Source: Pyrenochaeta sp. MPI-SDFR-AT-0127 (Eukaryota; Ascomycota; Dothideomycetes; Pleosporales; Cucurbitariaceae). Taken from it: a stretch of DNA of 64,000 nt. Under the pieces are notes generated by a model. It saw only the letters and a list, made by a program, of their open reading frames with translations, made no database searches and was not told where the DNA came from. Below, one piece after another: positions 37,020 to 47,855 of this stretch. A program made the position numbers and the translations under genes. The stretch is taken from contig JAGTJM010000027.1 in assembly GCA_020747015.1 (NCBI GenBank), forward strand, positions 1 through 64,000, in the 5' to 3' direction. Positions within the stretch are counted from its first letter, which is position 1; each line of letters begins with the position of its first letter.

Positions 37020-37463
37020 ATGTCTCACGAGTCGGTCTGGTATTCGCGTCCTAGGACCTACGGCAAGGGCTCCCGCGAGTGGTACGTCTCTCAATTTCAC
37101 GAAATATTCGCTCTACCGGAGCTGGCACGTTTTGTACAATGGAGGAGCAACAGGCGGACTTGCATGGGACATGGGCGTTATGGCAAAGGATATTGAGGAC
37201 TATGGCTAACGCAAGACTTACAGCCGCGTCTGCACCCACCCTGCCGGTCTCATCCGCAAGTACGGCCTCAACATCTGCCGTCAGTGCTTCCGCGAGAAGA
37301 GCGCCGACATTGGTTTCGTCAAGGTACGATTTCTCCCACGACGCACAAGCACGCCAGAAGCGACCTACACTTCAGCGTGCACAATCACGACTCGCAGTCT
37401 CACATGTGCCATTTGGCTTCTACCGAGAGAACCTGAAGACTAACACGCCGGTAGCACCGATAA
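37020..37463 (+). CDS. RPS29: 40S ribosomal protein S29 (uS14)
   Basis: Zinc-binding protein of the small ribosomal subunit, 56 aa, exactly the usual length. Exons are 37020-37081, 37224-37323 and 37455-37463; introns are 142 and 131 bp. The protein begins MSHESVWYSRPRTYGKGSRE, followed by CRVCTHPAGLIRKYGLNICR and QCFREKSADIGFVKHR. The four zinc cysteines (C-x2-C ... C-x2-C) are all present. The last exon encodes only His-Arg-stop (CACCGATAA). It is identified by the conserved family C-terminus and an in-phase acceptor (ccggtag). Without it the frame runs on into unrelated sequence. Confidence 0.93.
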
Positions 37464-38376
37464 ATTCCCTACGATTCAACGGCCGGAGTAGAGGAGGCGC
37501 AACGGTGTGACGCGATGATTACCTGACGATACGATACGAGTCGACCTGACTCGGCTCTTATGAGCATCGATATGACACCCGGAGTGGAAAGTGTGTCAGG
37601 GCGGGGATGTTTCTGCATGGCTTTTACCTTGGGCATAACTTCACGGTCAAAGGGAAGGTGTCTGGCTTTGATACACAAAAATCAATCCTGAATTCACACA
37701 ACAAGCGCCCCTTTTCGTTGCAATTTTCTTTGAATGTAGGGAGTCGCAAGTGAAAGATGTGCAGGTGGACTAACGTGGCAGCGATCCTTCCGTTCTGGCA
37801 GCTTACTATATCTGAGGATTGGATGTCGCAAGGCTGTTCAAACCATTGAGGCATTGTCCCCAAATTGTGCAAATTACTACCACATGTAGTATCCCCTACC
37901 ATGAATGTGGCATCCCTGCATGCTAAATTCCACAATTAGCCCCGTCATCACTCTCGCCAACAGATTTGTATCAAAGGAAACATGCCCTAGGTTAGACCGA
38001 GAGCGTAATTGTACCACTGTATGAGGCAATTGGTCATGACCACCTCGTCACAGCGTCTGCCCCCGGACTTTCCCTACCAGTGTCAGAATCCGCAATGTAC
38101 GGCAAGCCATGCTGACAGTATTATGTACCTCGCTGGCGAAACGCTAGAGGAGATATCTGCCAGGACACTTTCATTCACAGTACTAAATACGCTTTCACTT
38201 GCAGAGAATGCCACGACAACCAGATAACAGTGGGACAGATGATACAACGAGATTGAACAATTGTGCAGCAACAGGGAAAACAGCAATTGGGCCATCGTTC
38301 GAGCGTGTTAATTACAGCTAGGTCTACGCAAAACAAGCCTTCCTACCCCTCGCAAACTAAATCACCCCAATACACG

Positions 38377-38411
<35 letters not shown>

Positions 38412-38601
38412 TTCAGGGGGATGGACAAACTGTATCCGTGCGGCTCCTAGAAAATGCGAACCAAAACAGGCAGGAGAGGGCGCTAGGAGACTTGTAAAAA
38501 AAATTACAACTTTGATGAGGATTCAAACAGATGCTTTGCATGGCGCTAGAGATGTGTTCCTGAGTCGGATGCTGAGATGCTGAGCTATGGTATGCAGATT
38601 T
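37464..38601. other. convergent spacer between RPS29 and MVP1
   Basis: No gene is supported in 1.1 kb; it holds a TA microsatellite (38381-38410). Two short opposed ORFs near 38009-38295 lack features. Confidence 0.4.
38381..38410. repeat. (TA)15 microsatellite
   Basis: Uninterrupted TA dinucleotide repeat of 30 bp in the convergent spacer. Confidence 0.95.
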
Positions 38602-40998
38602 TCAGTCGGCAGTAGGCATGCTCTCGACCTCTTCGCTGAGGGCGCGCCAATTGTCTGCCTGTAATTCGGCGTATTTGACGCGCTCTTGACTCCACTCTTG
38701 GTGTAGTTTACTGACGTGATATTGACTCTTCTGGAAGAAGATTAACTCGTCACGGATACATTCTCTGATGAAGACACCGCGGGCATGCTGCTGGACAATA
38801 GATTCCTTATCCTACGCAACCAGGTATTAGCAGAGACACTAGATGAAACCCGACATGTTGGGTCTGTACGAACCTTGGAAATGGCTTCTTCGACCTTCTC
38901 CGCTTCCCCGGGTTTGACTGCATCGGCAGGTTTGTTCCGGATGTTTTGAAGCTTTGTTTCGTTGTTCGATATTCGCTTCTCCAGGTATGGGATATTGTCC
39001 TTTGCATATTTGTCTCGGCGGTCAAACATGTCTCGTACACTGACCAATGTATCTCTTTGTCTCTTCAGATCTTCGAGGATACCCTCTTCCCATCCTCTAG
39101 CTTCATCCTCTAGCAGCTGCCGGGATTGATCAAGATGTCTTGCTGTGGAGCTCAGGCCTTCGTTGAGTAATGGCACATCATTTGTGTCCACAGCGTATGT
39201 TTCTTGCGAAGTTTCGGTTAGGCCAGTTAGAGCAGCAGAGAAGCGAATATATTCGGCAGCCATGCCTTCGTTGCGTCTGGTCAGGCGCTCCATCATGTTG
39301 CAGAGAGTAATATAAGTTTCAGCGCTTCTCCTCACACCGGCACGGACTGTGTCGAAAAGCTCAGGAAGTGTCTTTGGGAGCGAGTCTTCGAGGTCTGCAG
39401 GCAGCGGTTTGCCCGTGAACTCTTCTTGGACCGAGAGGTTTGCTTGTTTGCGCCATACAGCGAGTTCCTGTCCGATATCAGAATGTGGAATTGTTGCAAG
39501 GCATGGCGAACTTACGGTAGGTACAGTCAAAAACATAACAACAAGTTGCTCCTGGTTGAGTACGGGATGCCGTACAAGAGCATTTGTAAATCGTGCTAGA
39601 CCTTTTCTTCGCTTCTCGAGGAAGCTCGCATCGGCAGCTATTGGGGTACCATTGACTAAGAACTCTCAACACACATCATGGTCATGTCATCAGGGCGACT
39701 TACTGGCAACTCGTTTCGGGGGTAATAATGGCAACTGCCGGAAAGGATACCGCTTGTGTAGGCAATCTAATAACCACACAAAATCGCTGTACCGGCGGGT
39801 GACTTTGGTGGTGCGCCGTGAGCTGGCGACTTCATAGTTGCGATGCTGGAACATGAACATGCCCTCCTTCTCAGAGAGCGCAGTGATGGTTATGACTTCT
39901 TCGCTGCCAGTCCCCGAAGGATTTATGCGGCCAATGGATCTCCCTAGTTCAGGAGGTGGGTTGGAGTTCCCCCCACCGCTTGGAGGCGCCCCAAAGCCTC
40001 CATCTCCAAGACCCGGGGCTGCGAAAGGTTGATTCGATGCTCCATTGTAGCCTCCCCATCCGCCTTCGCTGCTCAGAGAGCTCGGTTGAACGTTCTGGTG
40101 ATGCTGGGTGGAAGCAGATGTCGATTGGGTCGTGAATTGGCTCGTCGTTCTTGCCGGGGTTGGTGCATTTGTGCCATTTGTCTGAGGTGGTACAGCAGTA
40201 TAACTCGAATGGTTGTGGCCTCTATGTAGATCTGGGCTCCCCCAAGGATCTGCCTCTGGGTCGCCAAAGGATTGCTTGCGCATGGCAGCACGCGAGCGGT
40301 TGGGCGTGGAGGCTGGCTGCTCGGACGGCTGCCGCTGCACGGGTGGGGTTGGGGGCGGCTCTTGCGCTGGGGGTGAGGGCTCTGGCGTCTGGGGTTGTTG
40401 CTTCGTAGACTTGGGAAGGCTCACTGAGGGCACGGGGAGATCTAGCGTGACGTCAATACTGTCCCAAGCTCAAGATATAATGCAATAGAATGCAATATAA
40501 TTCAATAGACTGCTGCTGCTTACTCTTCTTCCGCTCGTCGACGCTGTCTAGGGTAATGTCTTCGCCCTCCTGCGCCAGGCCGATCAATGCGAAGACAACA
40601 TTGAACTCGTTCCTTCCCAAGCCGGCGCTTTCCTGCCCCGACGGCAGTACCACGTCGAGAATCTTGGACTGCGTATCGCTAGGGACGCCGCTCTCACCCA
40701 ACAGCTTCCTCACGCCCTCAACACTGATGCCATTGCCCTGGCGACTGCCGGCGTCTAGCAGTGCGTCGAATGCATCAATGTACGAGTCCGGCACGTCTGA
40801 GGCGGGCAGAAGCGACTTGACGAGAGCTCCACGAGCGGCTTTCTTGGGCGACGGGAATGCCCATGGCGAGTCGGTGGTATCAAGGTCGTCTGCAAACAAG
40901 CTGTTGCCCGTCTTGCCCGCGGGCTTGGGCTCGTCATCGAAGAGTGACGACGACTGCTTTGCGCGCGAAGGCAGATCGTCTTCGCCAAAGAGAGACAT
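38602..40998 (-). CDS. MVP1: sorting nexin Mvp1 (SNX8-like)
   Basis: Endosomal PX-BAR sorting nexin of 727 aa that acts in endosome-to-Golgi retrieval and vacuolar protein sorting. Exons in order are 40998-40524, 40468-39704, 39655-39516, 39467-38874 and 38811-38602 (introns 48-62 bp). The order is an N-terminal helical region (residues about 40-155; FDALLDAGSRQGNGISVEGV), a low-complexity Pro/Gln/Ser linker (about 170-330), and a PX domain (about 330-460) with the phosphoinositide-binding signature RRYSDFVWLLDCLHKRYPFR, then PPLLPPKR-type residues. A C-terminal BAR helical region follows (ERLTRRNEGMAAEYIRFS, ISNNETKLQNIRNKP, ARGVFIRECIRDELIFF). The start MSLFGEDD is the family consensus; an upstream in-frame codon at 41013 is less likely. 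Confidence 0.93.
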
Positions 40999-41604
40999 TG
41001 TGGCCAGGCGCAATAGTGCAGAGAGAAAAGGCGCAAACTACAGGGTGTCAGAAGAAGGGTACCTGCAGCGTCACAGATCAGATGGAAGCGCGGCACGCCA
41101 TTGATAACATGGAGCTGTAGACCTGGAGCTCGACCCACGCACACTGGCCCAAGCTTCAGGGCACTCGCATGCGTATCATTCATCTTGGCACAACTAACTG
41201 AATGCGACTGCACGTGAAGAGACCAAGTTGAAATCTAAAGTACTTTGTGATTCTTGCTAGATTACTGTCTAGCTCATCGGTTTCCCTTGTAGCTAGTCCA
41301 CACGTCGTTTCGTCTGAATAAAATGTCCAAACATGGCTAACGTTGCGCCGTCCCATCCTAGATGAAAGCCATACCTAGTAGCAGGTGGGTATACCATGAA
41401 CGTTCCAACCCCAACACAATCAACATTCATGCCCTTTTTTGAAGACCAACGCTGCGCCAAAACTATGCCAATGCTATGTGGTGTATCCAACCACGTCACG
41501 CAACTCGTGACACCGATGCGCCAGAACAAACAGGTGGGTATATGAAGACTGCTAAGACTCGAAATATGAACAGAGAGATGAAGGAAAGGAGGGCCGTAGT
41601 CATG
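40999..41604. promoter_or_regulatory. MVP1 upstream region / PALH 3' flank
   Basis: These 606 bp lie between two minus-strand genes. No extra gene is supported. Confidence 0.45.
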
Positions 41605-44056
41605 CTATCTGTCGTGATTTGTCGGTGTTTGTTGCCGAGCTATTGACGGATCCGCAACAGAAGTGGACTGGTTCCGCAACGGCCACGGGCTCTCTGGTTG
41701 CGGTGGGTTCTGCACTTCAGTGCCCAGCACGCCAGAAGCGAAAGGTTGAGAAGGAGGTGCACTGCCGTGCTGCTGGTCCATAGTCCGACGAACGGCTTCT
41801 GGAGCAGATTGCATGTGCGAGTAAGGCGAGGAAGAAGGGTGAACAACCTCGCTGGAGTTGGTGCCTTGTCCCGACCCTGTTGGAGAGTGTGTCTCATCTT
41901 CTTCCTCGATAGCAGTCGGAACCCTTGTAAGTTGGATCCCGCTGTTGGCCGTAAAATCATCCTGATCCTGATGAATAATTTCCGGCGACCATGTCTGCCC
42001 ACGTGGCTGGGCTGGTATAATTGTCACTGGCAGCTTCGTTTCAAGGTGCGGTCCAGCGTTCTTTTTTGCGCGGAACTTTTCTCCCTGCTGTGCGGCAAAA
42101 GTCCCCAGTCGATCTGATAATGCTAGTCCATTATAGTTGCGTGGTGGAATGTTGGCACCAACATCTTCGACGCCAAGTGGCTCGATAACTCGCCCTCGCT
42201 GGAGCTCCTGTGGTGGGGTTCGGCCCTTCCTTCGAAAGGCATTGGTGACTGCTTGCCATTGCCATTTGCTTCTACTAGCTACTGCACCTGACTCGACTTC
42301 ACCACCCTTCTCTGGATCCTCTACATTGGCAGGCACTGGTGGGGCTTCATGTTTTTCGGCCATTCGTGGTTGTGCTTCGCCATCTGCCAATCGATCTTCC
42401 ATGGATGCAGGTGGTCGAATAGGTGGCGTTTCGCTAATAGGGTGATAGCGTACTGTGTACACAGTTGAAGCGGCACTTGTGGTGTCCGTTCGGCTTACAG
42501 GAGATGAGATGACGGGAACCGGAGGTGGTGTCTGCACACGCACATAGGCTCGTGAATTGCGGTCACCGCGAGTTGCAGAGTCTGATCGTCGATGAGCCGG
42601 CGCTGGTGCAGGAATGTGTATGCTTCGCTTTTTGCGAGCCTCTGTCCTTGGTGACTCGGTCATTTTCCGCCCCCATCTCTGCGCAAGACCACCAAAATGG
42701 CCGGCGTGGCCGGATGCGAACGCGCTGAAACCACCTAACCCTCCTCCTCCTCCTCCCTTCCCTCCATTCTTCTTTTCACCCTCTGATGCCTGGCTCATTC
42801 GTTTTGAAGGCCAATTTGATTCCGAGGATGGTGTGGTGTCGAGCATGTCGTCACCGTCATAGACTTCTCGCCCTAGGATTCCGTCTTTTCTTTCTTCTCT
42901 TTCTAGCGCTTCGATGCGCTCTACCCATTCCCATACAATGACACTGGCGGCGGCGGCGCCGACCCAGCGGAAATAGTCACCCCAACCAGCGATGGTGTAG
43001 TTGGCGATATCAGTGATGAAGAATACAACAGGTGTAAGAATGGCAATGATAGATAGGAGGGCAACAACGGTCATGTTCCACATCATGGCGTGGTAAAAGG
43101 CATAACGTCGCTTCGTGATGGCGTAGTACATGACCCAGGCGGCGTACAGCATGCTTAGGGACAACTGAAATAGATAACTTAATGCGGGGATGGCGGTGTC
43201 GAAATGTGCGGGGCGACGATTGTTCTCGTACGGCCCAAAGCTGTTGAGAGAGCTGAAGGTGATGTCGAGCAGGATGAGGGCGAATCCTACCCATTTGATG
43301 ATGACTTTTTCTTTGTGGCGTGGGAACAGGCGTATCAAAGTCTGTACCTGTGCCAGCCAGAGGAATATGTCGGAGATGATGCGGGAGACCTTGATCTCCA
43401 TGCCGGCTACGACCTGGTCGCGCAGCTCCATGGCGTCAATGAAGCCCTCTCCATACTGGCGTGCGGCAATCTTGAACGTGTCGGCAGTAGCGAGGGTAAG
43501 CGATATGGCCACCGTCAGCGCAGCGACCTTTTGCAGCCACGGACGGCTGCCGACTCCGATGATGGATCCTCCTCCTGAGGCGCCGCTAATCATTCCGCGT
43601 CTGCCCAGGAGCCCTGAGCGGCCCGAGGCGTTGCCAACAAAGAAGGTGCGCGGTGTTATGATGAGCATAATGACGAGCATCCAGGCGATGACGGTGGCGG
43701 CGCCCGTGGCATAGGCCTGGGGCGTGATGGAGGCATGGAAGGGGTCTCTGATGTCGGCGACGCTCGTGATGCCGCCGGTTGCGTCGTCGAGGGTGCTGTG
43801 TTGCGCGTTGGTGCATTGCGGGCGGAAGACGGCGTCGGAGTCGAGGGTGATGATGTTGCCCGGGCTGAGCTCGATGACGCCCAGAGCGGGTAGTTTGTAC
43901 GAAGGGCAGTGCTGTCGAGGGTGGTTAGTCGGGTCGACGAGGGTGACGAGGGCGACGAGGGCTGTCGCGCGCGCGGGTACTCACATAGGGCCTGCTGGAG
44001 TCGCGACGGTCCAGGAGGTGGGCTGCCCCGTGGTCCCACGGCTGCGCCTCCCACAT
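41605..44056 (-). CDS. palH: ambient-pH sensor PalH/Rim21
   Basis: Plasma-membrane seven-TM sensor of the Pal/Rim pathway, 792 aa. It detects alkaline pH and signals through PalF and ESCRT to activate PacC. Exons are 44056-43985 (24 codons, MWEAQPWDHGAAHLL...) and 43911-41605, with a 73-bp intron. The extracellular N-domain begins HCPSYKLPALGVIELSPGN. The TM core has ITPRTFFVGNASGRSGLLG, GSRPWLQKVAALTVAISLTL, IISDIFLWLAQVQTLIRLFP and RHKEKVIIKWVGFALILLD, followed by several hydrophobic helices up to about residue 365. The long cytosolic tail is Pro/Ser-rich and is where PalF binds in known homologues. The first exon is supported by frame and splice sites; the DNA upstream is GC-rich. Confidence 0.92.
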
Positions 44057-46504
44057 GGTCGGCGTCTATACTGATCCAGCAGCAGCGCGCGTCCGGCGGT
44101 GTAGTCCCATTGATGTTCAGACGAGCGGAATGGCCGTACGGGCGGCGGGCGGTGGTGATGGAGGAGACGGGTAGTGAGTGGTTAAGCGTCGAGGCACGAG
44201 AGGGAGCATAGCCAAGTGGAATCAAGCATTTCCCTCTGGGCGAGGCAGGCGCTGCTGACTTCCAGGCTGGAACGGCAGGTGCCACCAGCCCGGCCAGCCT
44301 GCGTCCGATTGGCGGGCCCGGTCGGCCCTTCTGAACTGGGACGCACGCCAGCGCCCACCAAAACCTCGCTGGCCCCGGCGCGCCTCCACATGGAGACTCT
44401 CCAGACCCGCGAAACGTCGCAGCCCAGCACCGCGCAAACTCACCACGGTGGGTCGCCCTGCTGCCCTCTGAACGCCGTGTCTGTGTCAAAGGCCCACGCT
44501 GGCCACAGAGGGCGGGAGAGGAGAGGCCTCGCTCAGAGCCCGTGTCCGTGGTGCGCCGCCCCGTGTTGTCTTCTGCCGGCTGCTGCACCTGTCGTCCCAT
44601 CCGATGGATGTGGCGTCGGGCCCAGCTCCGGATTGATTGGCGTTTAAGATTTGCAATGCGCTGTTTGCCCACGGCTCCAGCCTTCCATGAGGCGCGTTCC
44701 ATCGCTGTGTGAACTCGTGTGAAGTCAACCAGGCTGCCCTTCGCAGCCTCTGCCGCACGCGTTTTTGCTTGACAGCCCGACACATGCACGCTGTCCTTGG
44801 GTTTTCACCATCTGCGCCTGTCCCATGGGCCTCCTGGACGCTTCACGTCTGCCCGCAAAGCACTGCAAATGGGCCTGCTTCCAGAACACTTTCAGTCCTT
44901 GCATCCCAACACCAGCCATCAAACAAACCTGATTTCTCCATTTTGCACCAGACGCCGCACTCCCACATGTACAAGATGCTGCGATCCACCCTCAACCACC
45001 GGAGTTGCTGCCGCACAGAGTCGGTAGCGCGCTTAGCTTATCTCGTCGCCATCGTACCACGTCGTGGCCGAACACGATCTCGCTTCGAATACATGTCCCA
45101 ATCCAGCCAACATTTGCATTTCGGATACACCGGCATCGACCTCTTTCGACCGGCTTCACGTCCGCAACAGCTCAACTGCCAGCCTCGTGCATATAATCAG
45201 CCGCTAACCGATGAAATGTCTTGGAATGACGTGCTCGCATCTCAACCGGCCATGCGATGACTTTCCAGATCGTTTCAAGAGGAGCACAATGTTGAGCTTC
45301 CCCTTTCTGGCGTCCCTATCGCCGATCCTCACCAAGTCCTGGGGAATCCAGCACAGCGGTGCGGCGCGAGAACCAAGCATGCATGGCCGTCTCCAGTCAC
45401 CAATCCCAACCACATGGAACACCAAGCTGTTACGCAAGGGCCGAGTAAACAAGCATGATTGACATCACTAAGACTGTCTGCGAAGAGCTTGAGTTTGGCG
45501 ATCCATTCACAACATGGCTTTGCGCTGTCTACAGAGTATCCACCATTGTTTCCATCTCAACAGAGTGGTTCATGCTGGCACATGCAGAGCTACCATTAAA
45601 GACGTAAGCCCGAGGGAACGAGCTTTTGCTGACTTCTTGTAAGAAGCGGGGCTTGGTTCTATCCATTGATCAAAATAGCGTGTCAATACCTGCTCCTTGT
45701 ACGACTGGCCTTACTCCAGACAGAACACTAATCAATGCAAGCTAGTCATTCACCCGGCTCAAGCTATTTGGCCTGGTGGGCAGTTCATATCATCAAAGCG
45801 TCAGTCCAGTCAAGCATAACAACAGACTGCCAAGTAAGTCCATCAGCAACACATCAATCCTCCTCGCCGTACTTCCGAATAGCCAAGCGAAACTTCTGAA
45901 GAAGCTAAGCTGCGAATCACACGCCTTGTTCCAACAATCAAGTTACCATAACCAGCAGTTCTTCCTGTACCTTTCCATCGGATATCGGCACGTCTCATGT
46001 CAAGCTTACATCACTATGCATCCTAGTCGTCCGCATAGTAAACGCCCCACACGTTCTGCTCAAGCAATCAGTGGTCCAGTTGCATGACGAGGCAATGTCT
46101 GTCACCAGTTATGTCCAAGGTCATCATCTTCCAAGATCAATAGGGTTTGCACCAAAAGCAAGCTTCTGCGCATGACAATCGGCCAATACGCGCTAGAGCA
46201 TCCACAACATGAGACATCGTCATGGTACCAAGGGAAGCGACATGTTTGCAACTCACTCTATTAACCTGCCCAGTCTTTTTGTAGGCACTCATGGTTTCTC
46301 TTCAATCACTACGAGACGTAAATACGCCACAGCATTCAATTATTTAAAACAAAATGACGTCTCCTGACACAAACATGCTTTACAGGTCCCAAATACTTAC
46401 ACTCTTCCCCGCGCGCTAAGAAAAACGACTCTGAGCCTATGTACGCACACTATCAATGATTTCATATACATGCTCAATAGACATGAGCAGGATTAGAAAA
46501 AAAA
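44057..46504. other. long spacer upstream of PALH
   Basis: The part next to PALH (44057-44700) is GC-rich and holds overlapping ORFs on both strands that look like composition artefacts. Beyond that no gene is supported. It contains the PALH promoter and ends at the 5S rRNA terminator. Confidence 0.4.
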
Positions 46505-46505
46505 A
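46497..46505 (-). terminator. RNA polymerase III terminator of the 5S gene
   Basis: A run of nine A residues on the plus strand, i.e. T9 directly after the 5S 3' end on the minus strand. Confidence 0.85.
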
Positions 46506-46623
46506 CATACAACAGCGGGGATTCGCCAGTGGTCACCCACCTGACTACTAATCCGCCGGTCGCAGCCTTAAGTATGGCTGAGCGGACGGGAAGCCCTGGA
46601 GTACTGCGCCTATGGTCGTATGT
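46505..46623 (-). rRNA. 5S ribosomal RNA
   Basis: Read on the minus strand, the 119-nt gene starts ACATACGACCATA and ends GCTGTTGTATGT, so helix I pairs (ACATACGAC with GTTGTATGT). Internal conserved parts are GGGCTTCCCGTCCGCTCAGCC, the ATTAGTAGT loop and GGTGGGTGACCAC...GCGAATCCC. Helix II has an unusual sequence (GGCGCAG with CTGCGACC), but the two sides still pair, so the gene looks functional. Length fits fungal 5S RNA. Dispersed single 5S genes are normal in filamentous ascomycetes. Confidence 0.9.
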
Positions 46624-47855
46624 GGAGTATTGGACTCATTGTAGCCTAGATATAATGGCCAGACGGGAGCTCGGAATAGGTGGCGAAATATCACACTGTA
46701 ACTTTTATACGTAACAATTTTATCTTCTGATAACAATTCTTTGCTCGTCTCTTGGACTTCGTCACTATCCATTAGAGTACTGCATGAATCAGCTCATCTT
46801 CTTACCTTCTTGCCCAGATTATTACAGTCTCTGACGATATCTGCTCAAGGTTGTTTCAACATCCTTTGTGATAAGAGCCATGCACTATTTACACTTGGCA
46901 ATACACACACGTCTCCTCAAGTACCGTCTTCTAGCTGAAATATAAAATATCTGACACCGTCGTTTCTCTCTCTCACTTCTTCTGTCTTTTCAGGACGCCG
47001 GCAATTATTTTTCAATATAAGTACTACGAATCTTATATCATGTTAATACAAATGACTCCTTGTCTTGGAAGTACGCATTGGCATTTGTTTTCATCGAGAA
47101 GATAGATTCGTACAAGTTAGGAGGGCGTATACCACAATGTAGAGTGATTACTCAATCTGATTGCCCGTGGTTGCAAAAAATTTCAGATATGAAAAAATAT
47201 CACCGAAGCCCACTGACAAGACAATTTATTCCACGCCCACTCTCCGAATGCCTTTGCCTATACGTGGCTCAAAAGATTGACTCTGTGTACAAGTTAATGG
47301 CGGGGAGATGTGCCTCTTATCTTATGTTACCTGGGAGGATTAAATCTTCTCATGATATGTCGTCACTTGGAAATGCTCATTTAGGCACATTTGTTGAATT
47401 TTAATTCTGCAAACAATAAGCGCCAATTCACACCAATTTTTTTTTTTGGAAATAAAACATTGCATTATCAATCCTCACTGATCTACATTCAAGCAACACG
47501 ATAGTCCCAGGCACGGTCAAGGTAAGCATATCAAACAGATTCTTTTTAAACACGAACATAACTACTCATGAAGTGGCATCGTAAGAAGTGAAAAAGGCGA
47601 CAGGAGACATGAAAGCTAACTGTGCGAAAATAATTCCTCCCGCAGACTGGGTCAGAGGGCCTGTTCCTTTCCAAACGCCAAGGCGCCGGGCTGTGAAAGG
47701 GCATGTAAAAGATAAAGAAAAAAAAAGGGTTCTGATCGCGCGTGCATTAAACCATAGGCATGCACCCCCTGTGGTAAAACTATGCGTAGGGGAAATAAAG
47801 TATTGTAACAACAACCTCCATCGGGTAGAAGTGCGGAAGGGAAGTCGAGCGTCAG
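46624..47855. other. spacer between 5S rRNA and SCC3 3' end
   Basis: AT-rich, with a T-run near 47439-47449 and an A-run near 47718-47727. A 114-codon plus ORF (47060-47404) lacks any features. No supported gene. Confidence 0.4.

Noticed and set aside
43656..44789. 377-codon minus-strand ORF
   Set aside because: Out of frame with PalH over the shared DNA and rich in low-complexity Ser/Pro/Arg; the spliced PalH model explains this region.
44709..45260. 183-codon plus-strand ORF upstream of PALH
   Set aside because: No domain, irregular composition, start in a GC-rich region with overlapping ORFs on both strands.
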